Shown piece by piece: positions 55,354 through 64,000 of a DNA stretch of 64,000 nucleotides (the first letter of the stretch is position 1; each line of letters starts with the position of its first letter). The stretch lies in the NCBI GenBank assembly GCA_002726515.1, contig PBTE01000077.1, positions 1 through 64,000 on the forward strand, read 5' to 3'. The position numbers and the translations under genes are program-made. The notes beneath the pieces are model-generated. The model searched no databases and was not told the DNA's origin. It saw only the letters and a program-made list of their open reading frames with translations. This DNA comes from Planctomycetaceae bacterium (GTDB lineage: Bacteria > Planctomycetota > Planctomycetia > Pirellulales > Pirellulaceae).

Positions 55354-56235
55354 ATGACTCAAGCCCAAGTACCATCCATCGCTCCCGAAGAAGAAATCGG
55401 CTTCATGAACGTCGACCCGACCGATTTTTCGTCGTTCAGCCGCGCCCAACAAATCCGCCACCTGGAGGTCGAAGGATACGTCGCCTTTCCATCAATTTTG
55501 CCTCCTGAGATCATTTCAAGGCTCAAGGAGGAAATGGCGGATGCTGAGATGTCCCACACCAGCTACAGCGAGTACCAGACCAGATCGGTCAAACAACCCC
55601 AATGGCACAGTGCGGCGGTTGCCGAATTGATCGCCTATCCACCCATCATCGATTTTCTTAAGGATGTCGTCGGCCCCGATCTCATGTTCACGCGCGGGTT
55701 TTTTCAACGAACCTTGCCTGGTTCACCCGGCATTTCAATACACACCGACGGCCAGCCTCACGGCTCCGATCTGTTTGGTTACGAGGGAAGCTGCCCCCGC
55801 CTGTTGCGTGTGCTTTACTATCTGGATGAATTGACACCCGAACGGGCCCCTTTTCGCCTTATTGCTCGCTCACACCTCTCGTTCCATTCCCAATCCAGTC
55901 CCTACGTAAGATATAAATCGCATCCAGAAGAAATTTCGCTGCTGGTGCCAGCTGGATCGGCTGTGATTATACCGTCCATGTTGCTTCACGGCAGTCACCC
56001 GAACAAAGATCCCCAGCCGCGGGAACTCGTCCATTTCGGGTATCGACCCACCTGGGCAGGACCGATTCAACCCGTGGAAGAGTGGGATCCCGAATTGGTC
56101 GCCACCGTACCCGAGGTTGCCAAACCACTATTTAAAAGTCTGAACACAACCGGAAAGTGCTGGGAGCAGCCGCACAAACCCACAGGCATGACTACTGAAG
56201 CTCCTGGAATCAGCCCCGGTCGCTGGGAAGCTTGA
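55354..56235 (+). CDS. Phytanoyl-CoA dioxygenase (PhyH) family protein
   Basis: The 293-residue product belongs to the Fe(II)/2-oxoglutarate PhyH family. The facial triad is visible: His130 and Asp132 in SIHTDGQPHG and distal His212 (with His215 near) in SMLLHGSHPN, followed by a candidate 2-oxoglutarate-binding Arg223. The N-terminal part has the family start QQIRHLEVEGYVAFPSILPPE. PhyH-family members hydroxylate diverse small molecules; the substrate is unknown. The ATG at 55354 is supported by AAGGAG; a frame 13 codons longer has no such site. It is convergent with the Gfo/Idh gene and may act with it on small molecules, but no pathway is evident. Confidence 0.85.
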   Translation: MTQAQVPSIAPEEEIGFMNVDPTDFSSFSRAQQIRHLEVEGYVAFPSILPPEIISRLKEEMADAEMSHTSYSEYQTRSVKQPQWHSAAVAELIAYPPIIDFLKDVVGPDLMFTRGFFQRTLPGSPGISIHTDGQPHGSDLFGYEGSCPRLLRVLYYLDELTPERAPFRLIARSHLSFHSQSSPYVRYKSHPEEISLLVPAGSAVIIPSMLLHGSHPNKDPQPRELVHFGYRPTWAGPIQPVEEWDPELVATVPEVAKPLFKSLNTTGKCWEQPHKPTGMTTEAPGISPGRWEA

Positions 56236-56309
56236 ACAGACTGGCAGAGGCGGCTGGCAGATCTCTCGGAACGCCAAGGTCCAAAGACAAACTGGCCACA
56301 GGCCTGGAT

Positions 56310-57395
56310 TCACATCCACCTGCCAACTCGTGTCGTTTTTCCGTTTTTCTGCGACGATCTTTGGCAAGCGTCCAGCAAAGCCTGTATTTGCGCACCGCGT
56401 GGCACGTCGGGGTGGTCTTGCCGTCTCGTTTTAATCGACCGGATAAATCGTTGATAGATACTTGGTGTCGTGCGGATCGTTCGCGTCGACCAGCGACCCA
56501 TGGCTTTGTTCCTGCCACGGCATAACTGCAGTTTGTCTTTGCCCTGGTCCAAGTCAATCCGCAAAGCTCCTTCGGTACCATGAACCGCCAAAAAAATACT
56601 GTTCATGTGCCCGGTCGCCCACCGTGTGGCATGACAGACCCCCACGGCTCCATTTGCAAACTTCAGTTGGATCGCTGCCGTGTCGTTTGCATCCAGCCGC
56701 GCCGTGCCCAGCGCGGTACGTTGCCTGCCTTTCCGATCGATCTTGGGAAATGTCGTTAGCCGACTCTCAACGGTGGCCACATCACCTGCCACTGCTGTCA
56801 CCAAGTCCAGCAAGTGACAACCCAAGTCTCCCAGCACACCCGTCGACCCCTGAGCTGTCTGCAAACGCCACAGCCAGTTCGGATCCTGCCAATATCCCCA
56901 ACTCGTGGTACCCGTCAGCCACGACTGAAGATAGTGTCCGTGAACGTGCCGAATTTCTCCCAATTCGCCCCGCGCCGCAATTTTCATCGCCTCTTGAACG
57001 GCCGAACTGTCACGATACGACAAATTGATCATGTGAATTGTGCCATGTTGCTGCGCTGCCTGAATCGCCCGTCGAGCAACACGACGGGCATCCTTGAGCG
57101 TCGTGGCAAGTGGTTTTTCACAGAGTAGATGCTTCCCCGCTTCCAGAATCCGGAGACTGAGAGGTGCGTGAAACGCATCGGGAGTCACCACACTTGTCGC
57201 ATCACAAACCTCGATGACCTCTTCCAATGAGGCCGCGACATGCTCTATCTTGTGCTGGAGCGCAAAGGCGGATGCTCGCTTGGTATCGGTGTCGTAACAC
57301 GAACGCAAGTCGACACCCCGCATCTCGCGGTAACGACGTGCATGTGTGTTTGCCATACTGCCTGTGCCAATGATCCCTACTTTGATGTTTGCCAT
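56310..57395 (-). CDS. Gfo/Idh/MocA-family oxidoreductase
   Basis: The ~361-residue product has an N-terminal Rossmann fold (VGIIGTGSMANTHARRY, residues 6-22) and the family lysine in CEKPLATTLKDA (Lys94). The Gfo/Idh C-terminal domain carries the conserved Asp190 and His194 in GDLGCHLLD. Such enzymes oxidise or reduce sugar or cyclitol hydroxyls using NAD(P). No signal or Tat peptide is present, so it is cytoplasmic, unlike many secreted planctomycete paralogues. The start at 57395 (MANIKVGIIG) is preferred over a longer frame. It is divergent from the ribokinase gene across 225 bp, consistent with shared sugar metabolism. Confidence 0.92.
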   Translation of the reverse strand: MANIKVGIIGTGSMANTHARRYREMRGVDLRSCYDTDTKRASAFALQHKIEHVAASLEEVIEVCDATSVVTPDAFHAPLSLRILEAGKHLLCEKPLATTLKDARRVARRAIQAAQQHGTIHMINLSYRDSSAVQEAMKIAARGELGEIRHVHGHYLQSWLTGTTSWGYWQDPNWLWRLQTAQGSTGVLGDLGCHLLDLVTAVAGDVATVESRLTTFPKIDRKGRQRTALGTARLDANDTAAIQLKFANGAVGVCHATRWATGHMNSIFLAVHGTEGALRIDLDQGKDKLQLCRGRNKAMGRWSTRTIRTTPSIYQRFIRSIKTRRQDHPDVPRGAQIQALLDACQRSSQKNGKTTRVGRWM

Positions 57396-57620
57396 GCCAC
57401 GTGACTCCAGCGTCGCCTGTTTGCCGCTGCCTGTTTGCCGCTGATGGTACAAGCTCTACAAAAGGGTGCAAGGGATGTAAAACACGGCGGGTAGAAGAAA
57501 GTCCCACGGAAAATATGGCCGCAGTTGCTCGCAACTTCCCATGGGGGGTGTTTCGGACGCAATTTGGGAGACTCAGCCGACCAGGGATTGCTACCGCCAC
57601 GTGAAGATATAACATCACGC

Positions 57621-58577
57621 ATGAAGAAACAAAACACTGCCCCGCATGCCAACCAACCGCGAGTGGTCGTGGCGGGGTCCATCAACATGGACCTTGTGGC
57701 TCGCTGCCAACGGCTGCCGCAGGCTGGAGAAACGGTTTCTGCCGAGAATCTCGTTCAACTTCCCGGAGGCAAAGGGGCTAACCAGGCAGTTGCTGCAGCG
57801 CAACTGGGCGCTCGCTGCCACTTGATCGGTCGCGTAGGAAACGACGCTTTCGGCCAGCAACTCACAGAGAGACTCGCCGACTACAAGGTACAAACCGACG
57901 CCGTGATGATCACCCCGGAAATCAGCAGTGGGGTGGCACTGATCGGCGTGGAAAATTCGGGTCAAAACGCAATTACCATCGTCGCCGGTTCCAACGGACA
58001 ATTGTCAACTGCCGACATCAAACATCACCGGTCTTTGATCGAATCTGCCGACGCTGTCATCGTTCAGCTTGAAATCCCCTTGGAGACCGTGATAGCCACT
58101 GTGACCATTGCTAAATCGCACGGAATCTTGACGGTCCTGGACCCCGCACCTACTCCAAGCGAGGCCTTACCACAAGAGCTTTACGAGGTAGACGTCATGA
58201 CACCGAACGAAACGGAAACAAAATCACTGACTGGAATTTCCGTCGAAGACATCGAGTCCGCCATTGAAGCAGGGGCCGTCTTACGTCAACGGGGTGTTAA
58301 AATTCCGGTCATCACCCTTGGCAGCCAAGGAGCTGTGTGGATTGACGAGTCGTCTGGCAGAGGATTACACGCCCCCGCCTGCGACGCCAACGTGGTGGAT
58401 ACAACAGCGGCTGGCGACGCGTTTACTGCCGCGTTGGCATATCGCCTAGCTCAGGGGCACGCTTCCACGGTCGCAATCCCCTTTGCCTGTGCTGCTGGTG
58501 CTGCCGCAACAACAGCTCTGGGAGCCCAGAATTCCATGCCGACTTATGACAAGGTACTCGAATTTGTTTGTCATTAG
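57621..58577 (+). CDS. rbsK: Ribokinase-like carbohydrate kinase
   Basis: The 318-residue product is a PfkB-family kinase of ribokinase type. The N-terminal motif VVVAGSINMDLVARC, the substrate loop LPGGKGANQAVAAAQLG (residues 47-63) and the C-terminal signature DTTAAGDAFTAALAYRL are clear, with the catalytic base at Asp266. PNETETKSLTG lies between them, as in the family. It would phosphorylate ribose or another pentose or deoxyribose. The frame extends 32 codons upstream but without family similarity; I used the ATG at 57621. It is followed 31 bp later by a 6-phosphofructokinase gene, so the two may form an operon in sugar phosphate metabolism. Confidence 0.9.
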   Translation: MKKQNTAPHANQPRVVVAGSINMDLVARCQRLPQAGETVSAENLVQLPGGKGANQAVAAAQLGARCHLIGRVGNDAFGQQLTERLADYKVQTDAVMITPEISSGVALIGVENSGQNAITIVAGSNGQLSTADIKHHRSLIESADAVIVQLEIPLETVIATVTIAKSHGILTVLDPAPTPSEALPQELYEVDVMTPNETETKSLTGISVEDIESAIEAGAVLRQRGVKIPVITLGSQGAVWIDESSGRGLHAPACDANVVDTTAAGDAFTAALAYRLAQGHASTVAIPFACAAGAAATTALGAQNSMPTYDKVLEFVCH

Positions 58578-58608
58578 CCTGTCCTGAGGATTTCTATCAT
58601 GTTGGGAA

Positions 58609-60006
58609 ATGAAGCAGGCTATTCCCCTTTTCGCTCAACTGACGTTTCATGAACAAGCCACCATCATGGGTTCATCACGAATACCGGAACTGACACAGGG
58701 CGACTTGACGATTCCCAGGCTGGGAACCAGCAAGATTCAATCGCCTTTAAATCTTTCCAATACCAGGGGAGACGGACGAGGAGACTTCGTGCCGGCGAAC
58801 TCTCGAATTCGTTATCAGATCCACACACTACCTGGCACTGCTCATCAGGATCTGGAGTTGGAACAGGCGGGACCTCGGGAGCGGATATTCTTCCATCCTG
58901 AAAACACCACCGCCGCCATCGTCACCTGTGGAGGCCTTTGCCCCGGTCTGAACAATGTTGTTCGCTCAATTTTTCATGAGCTGAAACACAACTATCGTGT
59001 CCCGCGCATTCTGGGAATCCACAACGGCTATGCGGGATTGAACCCTGAACAAGGTCGCCCTCCCTCACAACTGACGGACGACGACGTTGTTGAAATACAT
59101 AAACTCGGAGGTGTAATTCTGGGCACCTCACGTGGACCCCAGGACGCAGCAGTCATAGTGAAATTTCTGCAGCGCGAAAAAATTGATATCCTGTTTTGTG
59201 TCGGTGGCGACGGAACACTACGCGGGGCCCACGCAGTCTCCCAAGAAATTGCCCGTCGGGACCTGAAGATTTCCGTAGCAGGTATACCGAAAACGATTGA
59301 TAACGACATCCCGTTCGTTTACCGTACATTTGGTTTTTCAACCGCATTGGAAGAGGCACAGCAAGCGTTGCGTTGTGCACACGCTGAGGCCAACTCCGCT
59401 GTCAACGGAGTTGGGCTGGTCAAATTGATGGGCAGGCACGCAGGTTTCATCACGGCCTACGCCGCACTAGCAAGTCAGGATGCAAATTTTGTATTGGTCC
59501 CTGAAATTGATTTCCCCCTGGAAGGCCCTGATGGATTACTCGTCTCTTTACAGCAGCGTTTGGAAAGACGCAACCACGCCGTGATCGCTGTCGCCGAGGG
59601 AGCTGGCCAGCACTTGTTCGATTCCGACCTTGATCACTTTGATGCTTCGGGGAATCCGAAGTTTCGTGACATCGGTCCTTTTCTCAAGCTACGGATTGAG
59701 CGCCACTTCCAGCAACAGAAAATTCCGATCAGTGTCAAGTACATCGATCCCAGCTATCTGATTCGCAGTGTTCCAGCGAATGCACAGGACCGGTTGCTGA
59801 GCAATCAGATGGCCCGGTTTGCGGTCCACGCAGCGATGGCTGGAAACACGGATGTTCTGATTGGTCATTGGAATAACTGTTTCGTACACGTGCCGATCGG
59901 AACGGCAGTACGCACCAGCAAATGCATGGAAGTCGAAGGGGATCTTTGGACCAGTGTCCTGCTCTCTACTGGGCAGCCACGTTGGCCGGCTACCCCGAAA
60001 TCATGA
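58609..60006 (+). CDS. 6-phosphofructokinase, plant/trypanosome-like group
   Basis: The 465-residue product phosphorylates fructose 6-phosphate. The ~95-residue N-terminal extension and the core TCGGLCPGLNNVVR, GTSRGPQ and MGRHAGFI mark the long-form PFK group also found in plants and trypanosomes. The phosphate-donor site has GGDGT (199-203), with Gly at the position that favours ATP, but GIPKTIDND (225-233), with Lys instead of the usual Gly of E. coli ATP-PFK. The T. brucei ATP-enzyme shows the same mixture, so ATP dependence is likely but not certain. The first in-frame ATG is used; one 19 codons later is possible. It is close behind ribokinase. Confidence 0.9.
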   Translation: MKQAIPLFAQLTFHEQATIMGSSRIPELTQGDLTIPRLGTSKIQSPLNLSNTRGDGRGDFVPANSRIRYQIHTLPGTAHQDLELEQAGPRERIFFHPENTTAAIVTCGGLCPGLNNVVRSIFHELKHNYRVPRILGIHNGYAGLNPEQGRPPSQLTDDDVVEIHKLGGVILGTSRGPQDAAVIVKFLQREKIDILFCVGGDGTLRGAHAVSQEIARRDLKISVAGIPKTIDNDIPFVYRTFGFSTALEEAQQALRCAHAEANSAVNGVGLVKLMGRHAGFITAYAALASQDANFVLVPEIDFPLEGPDGLLVSLQQRLERRNHAVIAVAEGAGQHLFDSDLDHFDASGNPKFRDIGPFLKLRIERHFQQQKIPISVKYIDPSYLIRSVPANAQDRLLSNQMARFAVHAAMAGNTDVLIGHWNNCFVHVPIGTAVRTSKCMEVEGDLWTSVLLSTGQPRWPATPKS

Positions 60007-60101
60007 CCCTTATCACGGAATCATTTACGAGAACAAAACCGCCTCCACACGTTACGGTCGGGATGCGAAATGGATCGACCTTTTCAAAAAAGTTAATCCC
60101 G

Positions 60102-62837
60102 CTAGGGCGAAGAGATCGACAGTTTGGCGTCGATCACTTTTCGAATGCGCGTGGCAGATTCCTTCAAGTGGGCACGGCTGTAACTATCTAGCGTGACGTT
60201 GCTATTGAGCAGCTTTTCCATCCTGTCCGCCAATTCAGAGATCTGCACATAGGCGATTGTCTGGCAATCTTCAGGGGTATCGGTCCGTCCCAGCGCGATG
60301 TTGGACAACTTCCGTAAGCAGATGCGTTGCAGATTCCGACGAAGGCTGGTAATGGCAGGCTTGCGGTTGGTATATTCCCCCCCTTCCAAATTGTCGACTT
60401 CTGAAAAAATAGAATGGGTCAGTCGCTCGAGCAACTCTGCCGTCGACATGGCATCCTGATCCGCGGGAATTTTTGCCTCGTTGTCATGAATGCGGTGGAG
60501 CGTCTGGGACGTGATGAGCCGACTGAGAATGGAACTTTGCCAATAGGCGATCCCTTCGTGGAGCGGATAATCCGGTCGATCGGTCCTGACGGTGCCCCAG
60601 TGGGACCAACGGGACGAAAGCATCAAACCGTACATTTCCGGAGGAAATTGATAGGCATTGACGCCGAAAACTTCCTCTTCAACCAAGCTCAAAGCTTCGC
60701 GTTGTTTTTCCGGATCGATAGGATCGATCGGTTGTGGTGCATCCTTGTCGCCTTTGTGGCTCCGGCTGACACGAATCCCCCCCACATATCGGGCCACATG
60801 AAAGGTGGCGATGTTGTGCTGGAACAGGAGAGAATTGAATGCACGCCGAGACTGTGCATAGCTCTCACCATCGGTGGTCATCCGATCAACCAATCCCGGC
60901 ATGGCTTCTTTCACTATTCGTAGACGCGCTTTGGCAAAGGCGATGCCGTCATCTCCCAAGTCCATGATACCTGAGTCCGGATCGGGTTGGGTGTGGCGTG
61001 TATCTTCGTCAGTTGCATATGCGAAACCCGGCTCGGCACTGCGAGCTGCAATTTTCTGCAATTCCGACTGCTCGCCACCAGTCCCTCCCGAAAGTGGTTG
61101 ATAACCGTATAGGATGGCCCACTCATCATAGATTCCGATGGTTGGGGTGAAGAAGTAGCCCTGCTTTTCTCCTGCGGGTGCGAGGTTGGCGGGATCGTAA
61201 TCCATCACCGACGCGATCATACCCGTCTCCTCCATCTTGTCCGACTGCTTCATGTCTTCCAGAGAAAGATGGCTACTCCCTTTAAAATTGTGACGCAGGC
61301 CCAGCGTGTGGCCCACTTCATGCATGACGGTTGCCTTCAGGCCCTGTCGGATGAGTTCCTCAATGGATTCCGCTCGTTCGCTGCCATCTTTCTGGACTCC
61401 CAGTACCGATCTCCCAAACGCCAGCTCGCGTGAGAGGGTCGACGAGCGGTGACATTGCCAACGGTAGGACCGCCGATCATGCAGTCCGGCATTTTGTTTT
61501 TGATCCTGGTTCCAGAAGAAGATTCCGTCACCCGCGCTCAGGGACACCTCAGGAATCATCGTTTCGTATTGGTATCTGTAAAAGTCGAAACTGCTCGAAT
61601 TCAACAGGATGTCTGCATCCAGAATCTGTCCGGTGTACGGATTGACCCGCGAGGGACCAAATCCTGAAAAAGGAGGATTCGGTGTAGCCGTCATCCAACG
61701 GATGGTGTTGTAATTAATGTCCTCGGGATGCCACTCGGCATCCTCCGGTTGTTGACGAACCTCAATGGCGTTAACGAACCCGGCTTTGTCGAACGCTTTG
61801 TTCCATTCCAGAACTGCATCACGAATCGTTTTGCGGTATTTGAATGGAACGGCTTTTTCAACCCAGAAAATGACGGGCTCTTTGGGCGGTGACTGTTTCA
61901 GTTTTGTATCGGCCTTGCGCAAATCCCATCGATTGATGTGACGAATGAATTGGTCCTTGTCGCCGGGTTTTGAGTAATCCTTGATGACCGTCAGGAAATA
62001 GCCGATTCGGTCATCAGCCAAGCGAGGTTGGTAACCCGTACTGGGAAGCTTGCTGATAGAGTAGTGGACGTTGACCGTCACTCCACGTGAGTCCGCAACG
62101 GAAGTGATGAACTCGCGACCACTGGATGCATAGGTGGCAGCTACTTCCAGTTCGAGATTGTCCTTGAACCCTTTGATAGAACCCCAGACACTTTTGGTGG
62201 AAGAAAAACTGTAACCGCGCAGGACTTGGGATATTTGCGGCAAATCGCTCATGAAGACACTGGTCAGATCAACAAGGTCGCCACCGCTGGGGCCTTTGGT
62301 GACGATCGGCAAGCTAAACAGTACACTGTCATTGTATGCGTGCTTGACGGCGGATTCTTCCGGGCTCCCCTTCTTTGCACGAAAACGAACGTTCTTGCGG
62401 ACAACATGAACACGCTTGTCAATTTTGCGGAAGCTCCACACCCAGTCGTCATTCCAACTCATGCCCCCGATTAGCCAACCTTCGCCAATTCCTCGAGCAA
62501 TCGAAATCAGCACGATGTATTCGTTTCCGTAGTCGCTGCCACTGAATTCGCCGTAAAGTTTGTTTTCTTTCTGGTAGAGCGTAAGCATGCCCGAAATCTT
62601 CTTGGCATCCTCCAGGATCTTTTTGTGTTTCGGATCTGCGGATTTCTTCTCGGATTCGCCCGGGCCGCTCTTCTTGGAGTCGGAAGACAGTGACCCTACG
62701 CTAATTGCTTCACGGTCAGGATCCGCACTCTTCGTGCCAGTTTCGACAGGTTCATCGGCTGTAGCAAACGCTGTGGTCAGGGCGATAGCTAAAAGCAAAG
62801 TGAGGCCCAAAAAAGACTTCAACAGAGAACGGGACAT
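60102..62837 (-). CDS. Secreted zinc-dependent metalloprotease (DUF5117 type)
   Basis: The 911-residue product starts with a signal peptide (about residues 5-27: SFLGLTLLLAIALTTAFA) and a charged low-complexity linker (Lys/Ser/Asp/Pro). The long DUF5118/DUF5117-like region follows, then the catalytic HEVGHTLGLRHNFKGSS (first His near 505), a metzincin-type HExxHxxGxxH. A further helical C-terminal region (about 700-905) ends SISSP. The family is widespread in Bacteroidetes and planctomycetes, probably periplasmic or extracellular, with unknown substrates. The protein appears complete; no downstream partner is obvious. It is divergent from the phosphotransferase gene across 266 bp and convergent with PFK, whose stop lies 96 bp away. 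Confidence 0.88.
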   Translation of the reverse strand: MSRSLLKSFLGLTLLLAIALTTAFATADEPVETGTKSADPDREAISVGSLSSDSKKSGPGESEKKSADPKHKKILEDAKKISGMLTLYQKENKLYGEFSGSDYGNEYIVLISIARGIGEGWLIGGMSWNDDWVWSFRKIDKRVHVVRKNVRFRAKKGSPEESAVKHAYNDSVLFSLPIVTKGPSGGDLVDLTSVFMSDLPQISQVLRGYSFSSTKSVWGSIKGFKDNLELEVAATYASSGREFITSVADSRGVTVNVHYSISKLPSTGYQPRLADDRIGYFLTVIKDYSKPGDKDQFIRHINRWDLRKADTKLKQSPPKEPVIFWVEKAVPFKYRKTIRDAVLEWNKAFDKAGFVNAIEVRQQPEDAEWHPEDINYNTIRWMTATPNPPFSGFGPSRVNPYTGQILDADILLNSSSFDFYRYQYETMIPEVSLSAGDGIFFWNQDQKQNAGLHDRRSYRWQCHRSSTLSRELAFGRSVLGVQKDGSERAESIEELIRQGLKATVMHEVGHTLGLRHNFKGSSHLSLEDMKQSDKMEETGMIASVMDYDPANLAPAGEKQGYFFTPTIGIYDEWAILYGYQPLSGGTGGEQSELQKIAARSAEPGFAYATDEDTRHTQPDPDSGIMDLGDDGIAFAKARLRIVKEAMPGLVDRMTTDGESYAQSRRAFNSLLFQHNIATFHVARYVGGIRVSRSHKGDKDAPQPIDPIDPEKQREALSLVEEEVFGVNAYQFPPEMYGLMLSSRWSHWGTVRTDRPDYPLHEGIAYWQSSILSRLITSQTLHRIHDNEAKIPADQDAMSTAELLERLTHSIFSEVDNLEGGEYTNRKPAITSLRRNLQRICLRKLSNIALGRTDTPEDCQTIAYVQISELADRMEKLLNSNVTLDSYSRAHLKESATRIRKVIDAKLSISSP

Positions 62838-63103
62838 GGCCTTAGTCTTTCATCGGAGGCTGGGAGTTGTGATCGCTCGGGGAGAGTGACCAGGGGGGGA
62901 AACGAGCCGTCCTTTAAGTGCAGAATACAACAACTCGCCTATAAATATACCCCAATTTAGCCACTTGACGCAGCTGTCGGACGAAAACTAAGTACTCCAT
63001 GTTACAGTGCGGCTATTGAAATCGATACAAACGATACGTTTATCCGCCCGGCAACCCGGAATACGTACGGGGTTCGAACGGTTCTAACTCCTTGAATGAT
63101 CGG

Positions 63104-64000
63104 ATGGACCAGATGCCCGAAGAATCCGTCTTATCGAAAGTCCTGAACGCCTATCCCCTGGCCTACCAGCCTACTCGTAGCACACATCTTGGATCGGCAG
63201 GAGGGTATAGTGGGGCCAGATTCTGGAAACTGGTCACAAATCGCGGCCCGATGTGCCTGCGGCGTTGGCCTCCTCCGCACCCGGACAAACAACAGCTGAC
63301 GTGGATTCACAACGTCATTACGCACGTCGCAACATCCGGATTCAGGCTAATTCCCAGCCCCGTCAGAACCAACACCGGGGAGACGTTTTGCTGCTTCGAG
63401 CAGTACCTGTGGGAACTTACGCCATGGCTACCCGGGAAAGCGAATTTCTGGGACCAGCCTGGCTCGCAAAAACTCCAAGCTGCCCTTTCCGCATTGGCCG
63501 GATTTCACCAGGCCGCCCAACTCCACCTTTGCCAAGACGTTTCTCCGGGTATTCTGCAGCGTTGCAAACAGTTGCAAGGACTGATAGGGGGAGAGCTCGA
63601 CGAACTGGATCTTTCTATCAGACGCCACCATGGTCGTTGGGTCAGGCTGGCCGATCAGGGACAGCAGCTGGTTGAATTGGTTCGTAGCGTGGCGAGCACA
63701 ACGCTGGTCTCGTTGCAAGCATGCGGGGCGTTTCGAGTTCCCCTCCAACCTTGTCTCCGCGATGTCTGGCATGATCACATTCTTTTTATGGGCGAAGAAG
63801 TGAGCGGAATGATCGACCTGGGCGCCATGCGGATGGAAACCGTTGCAGTAGACATCGCACGCCTGCTGGGAAGTTTGATCGCCGATGACCAAGAGGCCTG
63901 GAAGAACGGTCTCGAGGCTTACCAGGCAGTCCGTCCGCTGACGGAAGCTGAACAGATCATGGTCGCTGCATTCGATCGTAGTACGGTCACGTTGGGTGGT
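63104..64000 (+). CDS. Phosphotransferase (APH/choline-kinase-like), partial at window edge
   Basis: The visible ~299 residues belong to the aminoglycoside-phosphotransferase/homoserine-kinase-II-like fold. They include a lipid- or sugar-kinase type segment (TPWLPGKANF, AGFHQAAQLH) and, late, CLRDVWHDHILFMGEEVSGM followed by IDLGAMRMETVAVDIARLLG. This matches the family HxDxxxxN...D(F/L)G core, but the usual HGD is written as Arg-Asp (LRDVWHDH), a variant I have seen in planctomycete-type members. Two in-frame ATGs (63104, 63113) are possible. The C-terminus lies beyond 64000. The acceptor is unknown. Its promoter should lie in the 266 bp divergent gap shared with the protease. Confidence 0.8.
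   Translation, partial: MDQMPEESVLSKVLNAYPLAYQPTRSTHLGSAGGYSGARFWKLVTNRGPMCLRRWPPPHPDKQQLTWIHNVITHVATSGFRLIPSPVRTNTGETFCCFEQYLWELTPWLPGKANFWDQPGSQKLQAALSALAGFHQAAQLHLCQDVSPGILQRCKQLQGLIGGELDELDLSIRRHHGRWVRLADQGQQLVELVRSVASTTLVSLQACGAFRVPLQPCLRDVWHDHILFMGEEVSGMIDLGAMRMETVAVDIARLLGSLIADDQEAWKNGLEAYQAVRPLTEAEQIMVAAFDRSTVTLGG

Noticed and set aside
1-64000. CRISPR arrays, insertion sequences, integrases or phage genes
   Set aside because: No regularly spaced repeats, transposase motifs or terminal inverted repeats were seen; the short repeats found are tandem and isolated.

Overview
This window looks like chromosome from a planctomycete, probably class Planctomycetia and Pirellulales-like. The call rests on gene content. 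It has a PSCyt1/DUF1549/DUF1553 protein next to a Tat-exported DUF1501 protein, a DUF1598 protein, a fused glucosamine-6-phosphate deaminase/PIG-L protein, a double-length UvrA, two ECF sigma factor loci, a secreted sialate O-acetylesterase, and lipid A genes (lpxD, lpxI) that imply a Gram-negative type outer membrane. I see no rRNA, tRNA, CRISPR array, insertion sequence, integrase or phage gene. Apart from one gene cut at each edge, every clear gene appears intact.

Layout. 1-5.2 kb (minus): DUF1501 (partial), PSD1-type cytochrome protein and sialate esterase, a polymer-degradation type group. 5.4-8.3 kb: a DoeB/aspartoacylase-like deacylase divergent from an acyl-CoA synthetase. 8.5-10.5 kb (minus): lpxD-lpxI, lipid A synthesis. 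10.8-18.6 kb (minus): a CBM9-like protein downstream of a 2394-residue tandem UvrA with four intact ATPase sites and a duplicated C-terminal module. 19.3-20.3 kb (plus): gap. 20.4-25.5 kb (minus): a large secreted Ycf48/PIG-L-like/CBM9-like protein with a small lipoprotein, then an overlapping cassette of ECF sigma factor, small membrane protein and MscS channel. 25.6-33.8 kb (minus): rsmG, DUF1598 protein, deaminase/PIG-L fusion, dnaE.

From 34 kb most genes are on the plus strand. 34.3-39.3 kb: a small orphan protein, a WYL regulator, an ECF sigma/anti-sigma pair and a hypothetical protein. 39.5-42 kb: low gene density, with an 88-residue conserved-looking protein and a sulfotransferase on the minus strand. 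42-49.5 kb: a LysR regulator followed by gltB and gltD, ammonium assimilation, with a hairpin-rich gap between gltB and gltD. 49.7-56.2 kb: TldD-type protease, HAF-repeat protein, fused E1 alpha-beta 2-oxoacid dehydrogenase, PhyH-family dioxygenase. 56.3-60 kb: Gfo/Idh oxidoreductase divergent from ribokinase and a 6-phosphofructokinase, a sugar-metabolism group. 60.1-64 kb: a large secreted zinc protease divergent from a phosphotransferase cut by the window edge.

The best candidates for undescribed biology are the tandem UvrA with its duplicated C-terminal module, the overlapping sigma-factor/small-membrane-protein/MscS cassette, the deaminase/PIG-L fusion whose deaminase lacks one catalytic aspartate, and the secreted protein that combines Ycf48 repeats with a degenerate PIG-L-like domain. 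No database search was possible, so family names come from recognised motifs and overall sequence pattern.
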